Assembly: GCF_001598055.1 (NCBI RefSeq)
Contig: NZ_CP014844.1
Location: forward strand, 2,286,967 to 2,350,966
DNA: 64,000 nucleotides
From: Cupriavidus nantongensis
GTDB taxonomy: Bacteria; Pseudomonadota; Gammaproteobacteria; Burkholderiales; Burkholderiaceae
Direction: 5' to 3'
Notes under the pieces: model-generated
Database searches by the model: none
Seen by the model: only the letters and a program-made list of their open reading frames with translations
What the model was told of the DNA's origin: nothing
In this document: in pieces, positions 10,926 through 19,629 of the stretch
Numbering within the stretch: the first letter of the stretch is position 1
Layout of the letters: each line of letters begins with the position of its first letter
Made by a program: the position numbers and the translations under genes

Positions 10926-11873
10926 GTGGAATTCTTCGTCATCTCACTGCTGAACGGCATCAGCTACGGGCTGCTGCTGTTCATGCTGTCGTCGGGCCTT
11001 ACGCTGATCTTCAGCATGATGGGCGTGCTCAACTTTGCCCATGCCAGCTTCTACATGCTGGGCGCCTACTTTGCCTACACCATCGCCAGCAAGATCGGCT
11101 TCTGGCCGGCGCTGATCTTCGCGCCGCTGCTGGTGGCGGGCGCGGGTGCGCTGGTGGAGCGCTTCGGCCTGCGCACGGTGCACAAGTACGGCCACGTGGC
11201 CGAGCTGCTGTTCACCTTCGGCCTGGCCTACCTGATCGAGGAGGGCGTCAAGCTGGTGTGGGGCCTGGCGGCGGTGCCGTACCGGATCCCGGCCGAGCTC
11301 GACGGGCCGCTGTTCACGGTGTTCACCTCGTCGTTCCCCAAGTACCGCGCCTTCATGATGCTGGTGTCGCTGGGCATGCTGGTGGCGATCTACCTGGTGC
11401 TGACGCGCACCCGCATCGGGCTGGTGATCCAGGCCGCGCTGACCCACCCGGAGATGGTCGAGGCGCTGGGCCACAACGTGCCGCGTGTATTCATGATGGT
11501 GTTCGGCGGCGGCGCCGCGCTGGCGGGGCTGGCCGGGGTGATCGGCGGCAATGCCTTCGTCACCGAGCCGTCGATGGCCGCGGCGGTGGGGTCGATCGTG
11601 TTCGTGGTGGCGGTGGTGGGCGGCATGGGGTCGCTGGTGGGCGCGTTTATCGCGTCGATCCTGATCGGCGTGCTGCAGACCTTCGCGGTCACCATCGACG
11701 CCTCGCTGGCGGGGCTGATGACCAGCCTGGGGCTGGCGGTCAGCGAGGCCACGCCGTTCTATTCGCTGTGGAAGCTGACGGTGGCCCAGGTGGCGCCGGT
11801 GCTGCCGTACCTGCTGCTGGTGGTGATGCTGATCTTCCGCCCGCGTGGACTGATGGGAACCCGGGAGAGCTGA
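10926..11873 (+). CDS. livH: Liv-type ABC transporter permease (LivH)
   Basis: The 315-aa inner-membrane permease has about eight hydrophobic helices. It carries the LivH signature near the start (NGISYGLLLFMLSSGLTLIF, then GVLNFAHASFYMLGAY) and the conserved GGMGSLVGAFIASILIGVLQ near residue 240. The start is taken as GTG 10926, where homology to LivH begins; about 35 upstream in-frame codons carry no family sequence. It forms the translocation pore with LivM, which starts 4 bases after this stop codon. Confidence 0.9.
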   Translation: MEFFVISLLNGISYGLLLFMLSSGLTLIFSMMGVLNFAHASFYMLGAYFAYTIASKIGFWPALIFAPLLVAGAGALVERFGLRTVHKYGHVAELLFTFGLAYLIEEGVKLVWGLAAVPYRIPAELDGPLFTVFTSSFPKYRAFMMLVSLGMLVAIYLVLTRTRIGLVIQAALTHPEMVEALGHNVPRVFMMVFGGGAALAGLAGVIGGNAFVTEPSMAAAVGSIVFVVAVVGGMGSLVGAFIASILIGVLQTFAVTIDASLAGLMTSLGLAVSEATPFYSLWKLTVAQVAPVLPYLLLVVMLIFRPRGLMGTRES

Positions 11874-11877
11874 GGCC

Positions 11878-13191
11878 ATGGAGCAAGCGATGCAACAACC
11901 CCGCGAGCCGGTGGCAACCGGCCGCACCCTGCGCTACCGCCCGCTGAACCTGGCGCGCTGGATCATCTGGAGCCTGACCGTACTGGTGATGCTGGTGCTG
12001 CCGCTGTTCTTCACCGGCGGCTTCGCCATCACGCTGATGTCGCAGATGGGCATCATGATCATCTTCGCGCTGTCGTACAACATGCTGCTGGGGCAGACCG
12101 GCATGCTGTCGTTCGGCCATGCGGTGTATTCCGGGCTCGGCGCCTTTATCGCGGTGCACGTGCTGAACATGGTCGGCGCCGGCAAGGTGTGGCTGCCGGT
12201 GTCGATGCTGCCGCTGGTGGGGGGGCTGGCCGGCGCGTTCTTCGGCGTCATCTTCGGCTACGTCACCACCAAGAAGGCCGGCACCACCTTCGCCATGATC
12301 ACCATGGGCATCGGCGAAATGGTCTTTGCCAGCTCGCTGATGTTCCCGGAATTCTTCGGCGGCGAGGGCGGCATCTCCACCAACCGCGTGGTCGGCGATC
12401 CGTTCCTCGGCATCAGCTTCGGGCCCGGGCGCCAGGTCTACTACCTGATTGCGGCGTGGTGCCTGGTGTCGATGGTGGCGATGTACGCCTGGACCCAGAC
12501 CCCGCTGGGCCGCATTGCCAACGCGGTGCGCGACAACCCCGAGCGGGTCGAGTTCATCGGCTACAACACCCAGCGCGTGCGCTACCTGGTGCTGATCCTG
12601 TCGGCGTTCTTCGCCGGCATCTCCGGCGCGCTGGCAGCGATCAACTTCGAGATCGTCTCGGCCGAGAACGTCAGCGCGGTGCGTTCGGGCGGCGTGCTGC
12701 TGGCGGTGTTCATCGGCGGCGCCGGGGTGTTCTTCGGGCCGATCATCGGCGCGGTGGTGTTCGTGCTGTTCGCGGTGGCGCTGTCGGACCTGACCAAGGC
12801 CTGGCTGCTCTACCTGGGCCTGTTCTTCGTGCTGATGGTGATGTTCGTGCCGGGCGGCCTGGCCAGCCTGCTGCTGATGCAGCTGCCGCTGGCGGCGAAG
12901 GGCAAGCTGCGCCGCATGCTGCCGTTCTATGCCAGGGCCGGCGCGGCCGGCGCGGTGCTGCTGGTGGCGATGATCGTGACCGTCGAACTGGTCTACAAGG
13001 TGCAGGTCGACAGCGCCAATGGCACCGCGATGAAGCTGTTCGGCATCGGCTTCGATGCCGCGACCTGGATGCCATGGCTGGCGGCGGCGGCGCTGTGGGC
13101 GGTGGGGCTGGCCGCGTGGCGGCTGGCGGTGCGCGCGTCGCGCGCGCAATGGGACAAGGTGCAGGCAGAAATCGCAGGAGGCAGGGCATGA
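11878..13191 (+). CDS. livM: Liv-type ABC transporter permease (LivM) with C-terminal extension
   Basis: The 437-aa inner-membrane protein has the LivM core: YNMLLGQTGMLSFGHAVYSG near residue 65, then RIANAVRDNPERVEFIGYN, and GGAGVFFGPIIGAVVF near residue 280. LivM proteins usually end within about 330-360 residues. This one adds roughly 90 residues with two more hydrophobic helices (around 355-373 and 395-415) and a charged tail. Its last codons overlap the livG start (ATGA), showing translational coupling. An alternative start exists at the in-frame ATG 11890. Confidence 0.9.
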   Translation: MEQAMQQPREPVATGRTLRYRPLNLARWIIWSLTVLVMLVLPLFFTGGFAITLMSQMGIMIIFALSYNMLLGQTGMLSFGHAVYSGLGAFIAVHVLNMVGAGKVWLPVSMLPLVGGLAGAFFGVIFGYVTTKKAGTTFAMITMGIGEMVFASSLMFPEFFGGEGGISTNRVVGDPFLGISFGPGRQVYYLIAAWCLVSMVAMYAWTQTPLGRIANAVRDNPERVEFIGYNTQRVRYLVLILSAFFAGISGALAAINFEIVSAENVSAVRSGGVLLAVFIGGAGVFFGPIIGAVVFVLFAVALSDLTKAWLLYLGLFFVLMVMFVPGGLASLLLMQLPLAAKGKLRRMLPFYARAGAAGAVLLVAMIVTVELVYKVQVDSANGTAMKLFGIGFDAATWMPWLAAAALWAVGLAAWRLAVRASRAQWDKVQAEIAGGRA

Positions 13192-13964
13192 GCGCGGCGG
13201 CACTGGAACTGACCGATGTACGCAAGAAGTTCGGCCAGACGGAAATCATCCGCGGCGTGAACCTGAGCATTCCCAAGGGCGAGCGCCATGCGCTGATCGG
13301 CCCCAACGGGGCCGGCAAGTCGACCACCTTCAACCTGATCTCGGGCCGCTTCGCGCCGAGCAGCGGCACGGTGCGGCTGAACGGTGAAGAGATCGGCGGG
13401 CTGCAGCCCTTCGTCATCAACCGCATGGGGCTGTCGCGCAGCTTCCAGATCACCAATATCTTCCACCGGCTGTCGGTGTTCGAGAACCTGCGCTGCGCGG
13501 TGCTGTGGTCGCTCGGCTACAAGTATTCGTTCTGGCACCGGCTTACCGGCCTGCGCGATGCGCGCGAGCGCGCCGAGGACGTGCTCGAGCTGATCGGCAT
13601 GCAGCATCGCCGCGATACCCAGGCCGGCCTGCTGACCTATGCCGAGCAGCGCGCGCTGGAGATCGGCATCACCATCGCCGGCGGCGCCGAGGTGATCCTG
13701 CTGGACGAGCCCACCGCGGGCATGAGCCGCTCGGAATCGGACCACGCGGTCGAGCTGATCCGCAAGGTCACGGTGGGCAAGACGCTGGTGATGGTCGAGC
13801 ACGACATGAGCGTGGTGTTCGGGCTGGCCGACCGCATCTCGGTGCTGGTCTACGGCGAAGTCATCGCCACCGATACCCCGCAGGCCATCCGCAACAACCG
13901 CAAGGTCAAGGAAGCCTACCTGGGCACCACGCTCGACGAGGCCACCACCGAAGGAGCGCACTGA
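13188..13964 (+). CDS. livG: Liv-type ABC transporter ATPase (LivG)
   Basis: The 258-aa ABC ATPase has an intact Walker A (GPNGAGKST, about residues 38-46), a LivG-type Q-loop region (LSRSFQITNIF), a divergent signature (LLTYAEQRALEIG in place of LSGGQ), Walker B (VILLDEPTAGM) and the switch His in VMVEHDMSVVF. It powers the importer with LivF. The ATG overlaps the livM stop and has AGGAGG 8 bases upstream. Its own stop codon overlaps the livF start in TGATG. The family call is secure. Confidence 0.93.
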   Translation: MSAAALELTDVRKKFGQTEIIRGVNLSIPKGERHALIGPNGAGKSTTFNLISGRFAPSSGTVRLNGEEIGGLQPFVINRMGLSRSFQITNIFHRLSVFENLRCAVLWSLGYKYSFWHRLTGLRDARERAEDVLELIGMQHRRDTQAGLLTYAEQRALEIGITIAGGAEVILLDEPTAGMSRSESDHAVELIRKVTVGKTLVMVEHDMSVVFGLADRISVLVYGEVIATDTPQAIRNNRKVKEAYLGTTLDEATTEGAH

Positions 13965-14677
13965 TGGGCAAGCGCATGCTGGAAGTCACGGGCCTGCACG
14001 CCTATTACGGCAAGAGCCATATCCTGCATGGCGTCGATGCGCATATCGACGAGGGCGAGATCGTGGCGCTGCTGGGGCGCAACGGGGTGGGGCGCTCGAC
14101 CATGGCCAAGGCCATCCTCGGCATGGTCAAGGCGGAAGGGTCGGTGAAGTTCCGGGGCGAAGAGATCCTCGGGCGACGCACCTTCGAGATTGCGCATCTC
14201 GGCATCGGCTACGTGCCGGAGAACCGGGATATTTTCCCGACGCTGACGGTACGGCAGAACCTGCTGCTCGGGGAGAAGCGCAACCCGCGACAGGCCAAGC
14301 CGCGCTGGAGCGTGGAGGATATGTTCAACATGTTCCCGCGCCTGAAGGAGCGCGAGAACACCTCGGCCGGCGTGCTGTCCGGCGGCGAGCAGCAGATGCT
14401 GACGCTGTGCCGCACGCTGATGGGCGATCCTGACCTGGTCCTGATCGACGAGCCCACCGAAGGGCTGGCGCCGATGATCGTGGCGCTGGTGGGGGATTAC
14501 CTGAAGACCCTGAAGGAACGCGGCGTCTCGGTGCTGCTGATCGAGCAGAAGCTCGCGATTGCGCTCGATATCTCGCAGCGGGTTTACGTCATGGGCCACG
14601 GCCATATCGTGTTCGAAGGCACGCCGGGCGAACTGAAGGCCAACGGCCAGGTCAGGAAGGAGTGGCTGGAGGTCTAG
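13964..14677 (+). CDS. livF: Liv-type ABC transporter ATPase (LivF) with Walker A Lys-to-Arg change
   Basis: The 237-aa ABC ATPase is the second nucleotide-binding subunit of the importer. The signature LSGGEQQML and the Walker B LVLIDEPTEGLAP are intact, and the LivF motif GIGYVPENRDIFPTLTV is present. Walker A, however, reads GRNGVGRST (38-46): the invariant lysine is Arg44 (codon CGC, 14093-14095). This should weaken or alter ATP handling while LivG keeps a normal site. Start and livG stop overlap by one base (TGATG). It is the last gene of the cluster, followed by a palindromic repeat. Confidence 0.92.
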   Translation: MGKRMLEVTGLHAYYGKSHILHGVDAHIDEGEIVALLGRNGVGRSTMAKAILGMVKAEGSVKFRGEEILGRRTFEIAHLGIGYVPENRDIFPTLTVRQNLLLGEKRNPRQAKPRWSVEDMFNMFPRLKERENTSAGVLSGGEQQMLTLCRTLMGDPDLVLIDEPTEGLAPMIVALVGDYLKTLKERGVSVLLIEQKLAIALDISQRVYVMGHGHIVFEGTPGELKANGQVRKEWLEV

Positions 14678-14705
14678 CTCCAGCCCCGCGATCCTCGCCT
14701 GTTTT

Positions 14706-14747
14706 CTCCCCTCTCCCGCTTGCGGGAGAGGGGCGGGGGAGAGGGCC
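14706..14747. repeat. REP-like palindromic repeat, single module
   Basis: The module reads CTCCCCTCTCCCGC, a 2-base loop, then GCGGGAGAGGGG with a G-rich tail; the stem is 12 bp (14708-14719 with 14722-14733). The same module occurs near 20827, 20950, 32992, 33116, 58482 and 58565 in the window. It lies between the convergent livF and permease genes. Confidence 0.85.
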
Positions 14748-14794
14748 GGCGCGTCAACGAAGTTCCATGCGTCGCTGTGCCCGGCCCCAACTTC

Positions 14795-16333
14795 TTACGC
14801 GGCCTCCCGCTCATCCTCCGCCTTCCGCTGCGCAAACTCGAACGGCATATCCTCATACGCAATCAGCCGCGACCCGGTGACCAGCCGATATCCCAGCCAC
14901 AGCACCAGAAACACCGGCACGCCGATATAGGTCGCCACGATCTCCTGCCACCGGTTCGGGATGTCCGCAAAGGCCTGGTAATTCTGCCCGCCGATAATCA
15001 CCAGGCACAGCACCGCCGAGAAGATCGGCCCGAACGGATACAGCGGCGAGCGATAGGCGAGCTGGCTGACGTCATGCCCCTGGCGGGCCATGCCGCGGCG
15101 GAAGCGGTAGTGGCTGACGGCGATGCCGAGCCAGGCGATAAAGCCGGTCATGGCCGAGGTATTGAGCAGCCACAGATAGGCGGTCTTGTTGCCGAGCAGC
15201 GAACTGAGGAAGCACAGCGCGCCGATGCCGGTGGTCGCCAGCAGCGCGTAGAACGGCACGCCGTTCGGCGTCAGCCTGGCGAACACGCGCGGCGCGCGGC
15301 GGCTGACGGCAAGGCCGTACAGGATCCGCGTCGACACGTACATGCTCGAGGTGCCCGCCGACAGCAGCGCGGTCAGCACCACCGCGTTCATCAGCCCGGC
15401 GGCGAAGGCCAGCCCGGCGTGGCGGAACACCAGCGCGAACGGGCTGACGCCCACGTCGGTCACGTCGTTGCGCAGCAGGTTGGGGTCGGTATACGGGATC
15501 AGCACCCCGATGACCAGGATCGCCAGCACGTAGAACAGCAGGATGCGCCAGAAGGTCTGGCGGATCGCGCGCGGAATGGTGATGGCGGGGCGTTCGGCCT
15601 CGCCGGCGGCGACGCCGACGGTTTCGGTGCCGAGGAAGGAGAAGCCCGCGATCATCGCCACGCCGAACATGGCCGGGATGCCGCCGACGAAGGGCGCGTC
15701 GCCGGTGGTGAAGTTGTGCCAGCCGGATTGTGGGCCGCCCTGCATGATGCCGAAGATCATCAGCAGGCCCACGCCCAGGAACACCACCACGGTGATTACC
15801 TTGACCAGCGCGAACCAGTATTCGGCCTCGCCGAAGCCGCGCACCGAGAACGCGTTGAGCCCGAACATCAGCAGCAGGAAGCCGGCGCTCCACAGCACCC
15901 CGGGCACGTCGGGGAACCAGTACTGCATCACCAGCTGCGCCGCGGTCAGTTCGACGGCGATGGTGACGGCAAGACTGAACCAGTAGTTCCAGCCCAGCGC
16001 GAAGCCGAAGCCCTCATCGACATAGAGCGCGCTGTAGGTGACAAAGGAGCCGGCCACCGGCATGTGCACCGCCAGTTCGCCCAGGCTGGTCATCAGGCAA
16101 TAGACCATCACGCCGAGCAGCATATACATCAGCAGCGCGCCGCCCGGGCCGGCCTGCGCGATCGAGGCGCCCGAGGCCACGAACAGGCCGGTGCCGACCG
16201 CGCCGCCGACGGCGATCATGGTCAGGTGGCGGGCCTTGAGCTTGCGCTGGAGGTCGTCGTGCTCGACCACCGGGTGCTGGTGTTCCTGCAGCGCGGAATC
16301 GTGCCGGGACGAAGAATGGGTTGGGGAAGACAT
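14795..16333 (-). CDS. Amino acid permease (APC superfamily, AAT/LysP-like)
   Basis: The 512-aa inner-membrane protein has about 12 hydrophobic helices. It opens with the hydrophilic lead and family motif typical of AAT permeases (LQRKLKARHLTMIAVGGAVGTGLFVASG, about residues 27-54). The conserved helix-6-region sequence FSFLGTETVGVAAGEAERP follows later. It imports an amino acid by proton symport. The substrate is uncertain; the overall pattern is nearest to lysine or general aromatic/aliphatic permeases. I chose ATG 16333 because upstream in-frame sequence is not permease-like. There is no strong ribosome site. It stands alone and converges with livF. Confidence 0.88.
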   Translation of the reverse strand: MSSPTHSSSRHDSALQEHQHPVVEHDDLQRKLKARHLTMIAVGGAVGTGLFVASGASIAQAGPGGALLMYMLLGVMVYCLMTSLGELAVHMPVAGSFVTYSALYVDEGFGFALGWNYWFSLAVTIAVELTAAQLVMQYWFPDVPGVLWSAGFLLLMFGLNAFSVRGFGEAEYWFALVKVITVVVFLGVGLLMIFGIMQGGPQSGWHNFTTGDAPFVGGIPAMFGVAMIAGFSFLGTETVGVAAGEAERPAITIPRAIRQTFWRILLFYVLAILVIGVLIPYTDPNLLRNDVTDVGVSPFALVFRHAGLAFAAGLMNAVVLTALLSAGTSSMYVSTRILYGLAVSRRAPRVFARLTPNGVPFYALLATTGIGALCFLSSLLGNKTAYLWLLNTSAMTGFIAWLGIAVSHYRFRRGMARQGHDVSQLAYRSPLYPFGPIFSAVLCLVIIGGQNYQAFADIPNRWQEIVATYIGVPVFLVLWLGYRLVTGSRLIAYEDMPFEFAQRKAEDEREAA

Positions 16334-16825
16334 CAGGGTCGCTGGACCTTCCGCCGCCCGGCGTCTCGTGAAGGCCAGGGGGCAAAAAACGAAAAGCCGC
16401 GAGTCTACCGCGTCTGCGCCGCCGATTTTCCCGTATCGGTCAAATAAAGTCCGATACTGGTCTGGGGACGGCGCTTGCGAGATGGGCAAAGTGCCTTGGC
16501 CGGCATCGCGGGCGGCGTTCTGCCGGTCGTTAAGCACCGGCTCCATGCAGCGCGATCAGGGGCGGCATTCGCGTTGCGCATGGCCCCCGGAATCTTCGGA
16601 AATTAAAATTGAACGACCGTGCTATTTTGTGTATGCTTGTTTCGCCCAAGCGCCGGAAGGCGTTGTGGGGCGCGGGAAAGCGGCAGATCGGGTCGAGGGT
16701 TAACCCGCCCATGAAGGCCGCGCCCCGGGGCAGGCACCGGCACTGGCCGGCACGCCCCGCGCTGCAAAAAACATTCATTCGAGAATTCGAATCCCGAGAC
16801 AACTTCTGACACCAAAGGAACCAGC
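16334..16825. other. Divergent intergenic region between permease and fadB genes
   Basis: This 492-base stretch has no gene I can support. Its right half carries the fadB promoter/operator (16609-16637) and a leader of about 180 bases that includes a small GGTTAACC palindrome near 16700. A short TTG-initiated frame inside the leader has no ribosome site and was not called. The left half should hold the permease promoter, which I could not place. Confidence 0.6.
16609..16637 (+). promoter_or_regulatory. Sigma70 promoter with overlapping operator for the beta-oxidation cluster
   Basis: TTGAAC (-35, 16609-16614) and TATGCT (-10, 16632-16637) are separated by exactly 17 bases. The operator-like sequence GAACGACCGTGC (16611-16622) starts inside the -35 box and runs into the spacer. 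Its ten-base core GAACGACCGT is identical to that at 7641-7650. Binding there would block RNA polymerase, so repression is the natural reading. The promoter faces fadB, about 190 bases downstream. Confidence 0.72.
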
Positions 16826-18907
16826 ATGACAGCGCAGTATCAGGTTCAGGACGGCGTAGCCGTCATCACGCTCGACAATCCCCCTGTCAACGGCCTGGGT
16901 CACAGCACCCGGCTTGGCATCGTCGAAGGCATGACCCGTGCGCTGGACGATGCCGCCGTCAAGGCGATCGTCATCACCGGCGCTGGCAAGGCTTTCTCGG
17001 GCGGCGCCGATATCCGCGAATTCAATACGCCCAAGGCGATGCAGGAGCCGACGCTGCACTCGGTGATCCGCGTGCTGGAAGCGTCGTCCAAGCCGGTGGT
17101 GGCGGCGGTGCACTCGGTCGCGATGGGCGGCGGCCTGGAACTGGCGCTGGGCTGCAACTACCGCGTCGCATCCAAGGGCGCGCAGATCGCGCTGCCGGAA
17201 GTGAAGCTGGGCCTGCTGCCCGGCGCGGGCGGCACGCAGCGCCTGCCGCGCGTGATCGGTCTGGAGGCCGCCGCCAACATGATCGTGTCGGGCACCGCGG
17301 TGCCGTCGGAGAAGTTCGCCGGCACCAAGCTGTTCGACGAAATTGTCGACGGTGACGTGCTGCCCGCCGCCATCAAGTTCGCCCAGAACGTCGGCGCCGC
17401 CAGCGGCCCGCACCCGAAGGTGCGCGACCTGAAGGTGCGCCACGAGAATGCTGAAGGCTACCTCGGCTTCGCCCGCAATACCGTGGCCGCAATGGCCAAG
17501 AATTTCCCGGCGCCGCTGAAGTGCCTGGAAGCCGTGGCCGGCTCGCTCAAGCCGTTCGAGCAGGGCCTGAAGCAGGAGCGCGAGGGCTTCCTGTACCTGG
17601 TGACCACGCCGGAATCGCGCGCGCTGCGCCACGCCTTCTTTGGCGAGCGTGCCGCCAGCAAGATCCCCGACGTGCCCGAAGGCACCCCGGTGCGCAAGAT
17701 CGAGAAAGTTGCCGTGATCGGCGCCGGCACCATGGGTGGCGGCATCAGCATGAACTTCCTCAATGCGGGCATCCCGGTCACGATCCTGGAAACCAAGCAG
17801 GAAGCGCTCGACCGCGGCGTCGGCATCATCCGCAAGAACTACGAGAACAGCGCCAAGAAGGGCAAGCTGACGCAGGAGAAGGTCGAGCAGCGCATGGGGC
17901 TGCTGAGCACCACGCTGTCCTATGACGACATCAAGGACGCCGACATGGTGATCGAAGCCGTGTTCGAAGAGATGGGCGTCAAGGAGACCGTGTTCAAGAA
18001 GCTGGACGAAGTGATGAAGCAAGGCGCGATCCTGGCTTCGAACACCTCCACGCTGGACGTCAACAAGATCGCGTCGTTCACCAGGCGTCCGCAGGACGTG
18101 GTCGGCATGCACTTCTTCAGCCCGGCCAACGTGATGAAGCTGCTCGAAGTGGTGCGCGGCGACAAGACCGGCAAGGACGTGCTGGCCACGGTGATGCAGG
18201 TGGCCAAGAAGATCAAGAAGACCGCGGTGGTGTCGGGCGTGTGCGACGGCTTTATCGGCAACCGCATGATCGAGCAGTACAGCCGCCAGGCCGGCTACCT
18301 GCTGGATGAAGGCGCGCTGCCGGAGCAGGTCGACAAGGCCATCGAGAAGTTCGGCTTTGCCATGGGCCCGTTCCGCATGGGCGACCTGGCCGGCAACGAC
18401 ATCGGCTGGGCCATCCGCAAGCGCCGCGCCGTGGACAAGCCGGACATCCAGTATTCGAAGACCGCCGACCTGCTGTGCGAGATGGGCCGCTTCGGCCAGA
18501 AGACCGGCGCGGGCTGGTACGACTACAAGGCGGGCGACCGCAAGCCGTATCCGAACCAGCAGGTCAACGACATGATCGTGCAGCACTCCAAGGACCTGGG
18601 CATCACGCGCCGCAAGATCTCGGACGAGGAGATCGTCGAGCGCCTGGTGTTCGCGCTGGTCAACGAAGGCGCCAAGATCCTGGAAGAGGGCATTGCTTCC
18701 AAGGCCTCGGATATCGACATGGTGTACCTGACTGGCTACGGCTTCCCGCTGTTCCGCGGCGGCCCGATGCTGTACGCGGACCAGGTCGGCCTGTACAACG
18801 TGGCGCTGGCAATGAAGCGCTACGCCAAGGGCTACCACGGCGAAGCCTGGCAGGTCGCGCCGCTGCTGCAGAAGCTGGCGGACGAAGGCAAGGGCTTCAA
18901 CGGCTAA
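16826..18907 (+). CDS. fadB: Bifunctional enoyl-CoA hydratase / 3-hydroxyacyl-CoA dehydrogenase
   Basis: The 693-aa enzyme carries out the second and third steps of beta-oxidation. The N-terminal crotonase domain (about 1-270) has both catalytic glutamates, Glu105 in GGGLELALG and Glu125 in LPEVKLGLLPGAGG. The NAD-binding domain follows with GAGTMGGG (299-306), and the dehydrogenase catalytic His429 lies in GMHFFSPA. A C-terminal helical domain completes it (GYGFPLFRGGP near 640). Domain order and length match the peroxisomal-type multifunctional enzyme. It is the first gene after the regulated promoter and precedes pncA and a thiolase gene. Confidence 0.95.
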   Translation: MTAQYQVQDGVAVITLDNPPVNGLGHSTRLGIVEGMTRALDDAAVKAIVITGAGKAFSGGADIREFNTPKAMQEPTLHSVIRVLEASSKPVVAAVHSVAMGGGLELALGCNYRVASKGAQIALPEVKLGLLPGAGGTQRLPRVIGLEAAANMIVSGTAVPSEKFAGTKLFDEIVDGDVLPAAIKFAQNVGAASGPHPKVRDLKVRHENAEGYLGFARNTVAAMAKNFPAPLKCLEAVAGSLKPFEQGLKQEREGFLYLVTTPESRALRHAFFGERAASKIPDVPEGTPVRKIEKVAVIGAGTMGGGISMNFLNAGIPVTILETKQEALDRGVGIIRKNYENSAKKGKLTQEKVEQRMGLLSTTLSYDDIKDADMVIEAVFEEMGVKETVFKKLDEVMKQGAILASNTSTLDVNKIASFTRRPQDVVGMHFFSPANVMKLLEVVRGDKTGKDVLATVMQVAKKIKKTAVVSGVCDGFIGNRMIEQYSRQAGYLLDEGALPEQVDKAIEKFGFAMGPFRMGDLAGNDIGWAIRKRRAVDKPDIQYSKTADLLCEMGRFGQKTGAGWYDYKAGDRKPYPNQQVNDMIVQHSKDLGITRRKISDEEIVERLVFALVNEGAKILEEGIASKASDIDMVYLTGYGFPLFRGGPMLYADQVGLYNVALAMKRYAKGYHGEAWQVAPLLQKLADEGKGFNG

Positions 18908-18937
18908 CACGCCACCACGGTTCCCCCTGGCACTGAC

Positions 18938-19582
18938 ATGGACACCACCCTCCGACCTGACGATTGCCTGCTGGTGATCGACGTGCAGAACGACTTCATG
19001 CCGGGCGGCGCGCTTGCCGTGCCCCGCGGCGACGAGGTGGTGCCCGTCATCAACCGGCTGGCGCGCGCGTTCGGGCACGTGGTGCTGACGCAGGACTGGC
19101 ATCCGGCCGCGCACGTCTCGTTCGCGGCCAACCATGCCGGCGCGCAGCCGTTCCAGACGCTGGCGCTGCCGTACGGCGAGCAGGTGCTGTGGCCGGTGCA
19201 CTGCGTGCAGGACACGCCCGGCGCCGCGCTGCATGCGGGCCTGCACGTGCCGCACGCGCGGCTGGTGATCCGCAAGGGCCACCATGCCGGCGTGGACAGC
19301 TACTCCGCCTTCATGGAAGCGGACCGCACCACGCGCACCGGGCTGGCCGGCTACCTGCGCGAGCACGGCGTCAGGCGCGTGTTCTGCGCCGGGCTGGCGA
19401 CGGACTACTGCGTGGCCTGGAGCGCGCTCGATGCCCGCGCCGCGGGCTTCGAGGCCGCGCTGGTCGAGGATGCGTGCCGCGCCATCGACCTGCACGGGTC
19501 GCTGGCACAGGCATGGCAGGACCTCGGCGCCGCCGGCGTCGCGCGCGTGATGTCCGCCGAACTGCTCAGGGGCCAGGGCTGA
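18938..19582 (+). CDS. pncA: Nicotinamidase/pyrazinamidase
   Basis: The enzyme hydrolyses nicotinamide to nicotinate, feeding NAD salvage. The 214-aa isochorismatase-fold protein has the full catalytic triad: Asp in [12 protein letters not shown], Lys in VIRKGHH and Cys in [12 protein letters not shown]. The metal-site residues are visible in [12 protein letters not shown]. There is no signal peptide. It sits 30 bases after fadB and 47 bases before the thiolase gene, all rightward, so NAD salvage is embedded in a beta-oxidation transcription unit. That placement is unusual and suggestive, since 3-hydroxyacyl-CoA dehydrogenase uses NAD. Confidence 0.95.
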   Translation: MDTTLRPDDCLLVIDVQNDFMPGGALAVPRGDEVVPVINRLARAFGHVVLTQDWHPAAHVSFAANHAGAQPFQTLALPYGEQVLWPVHCVQDTPGAALHAGLHVPHARLVIRKGHHAGVDSYSAFMEADRTTRTGLAGYLREHGVRRVFCAGLATDYCVAWSALDARAAGFEAALVEDACRAIDLHGSLAQAWQDLGAAGVARVMSAELLRGQG

Positions 19583-19629
19583 ACCGAAACACCGAACTGA
19601 ACGACACAAGAGATTCCGAGGAGCAACAC

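Noticed and set aside
9486..14677. The Liv cluster as a plain branched-chain amino-acid importer
   Set aside because: Not excluded, but the adjoining acyl-CoA ligase and shared operator point to an organic acid. I left the binding-protein symbol blank.
16609..16809. Short frame in the fadB leader
   Set aside because: It begins at a TTG inside the -35 box and has no ribosome site, so it cannot be made from the predicted promoter.
16775..19609. A 944-codon open frame on the minus strand
   Set aside because: It is antisense to fadB and pncA, rich in His, Arg and Ala, and without motifs. It is a high-GC shadow.
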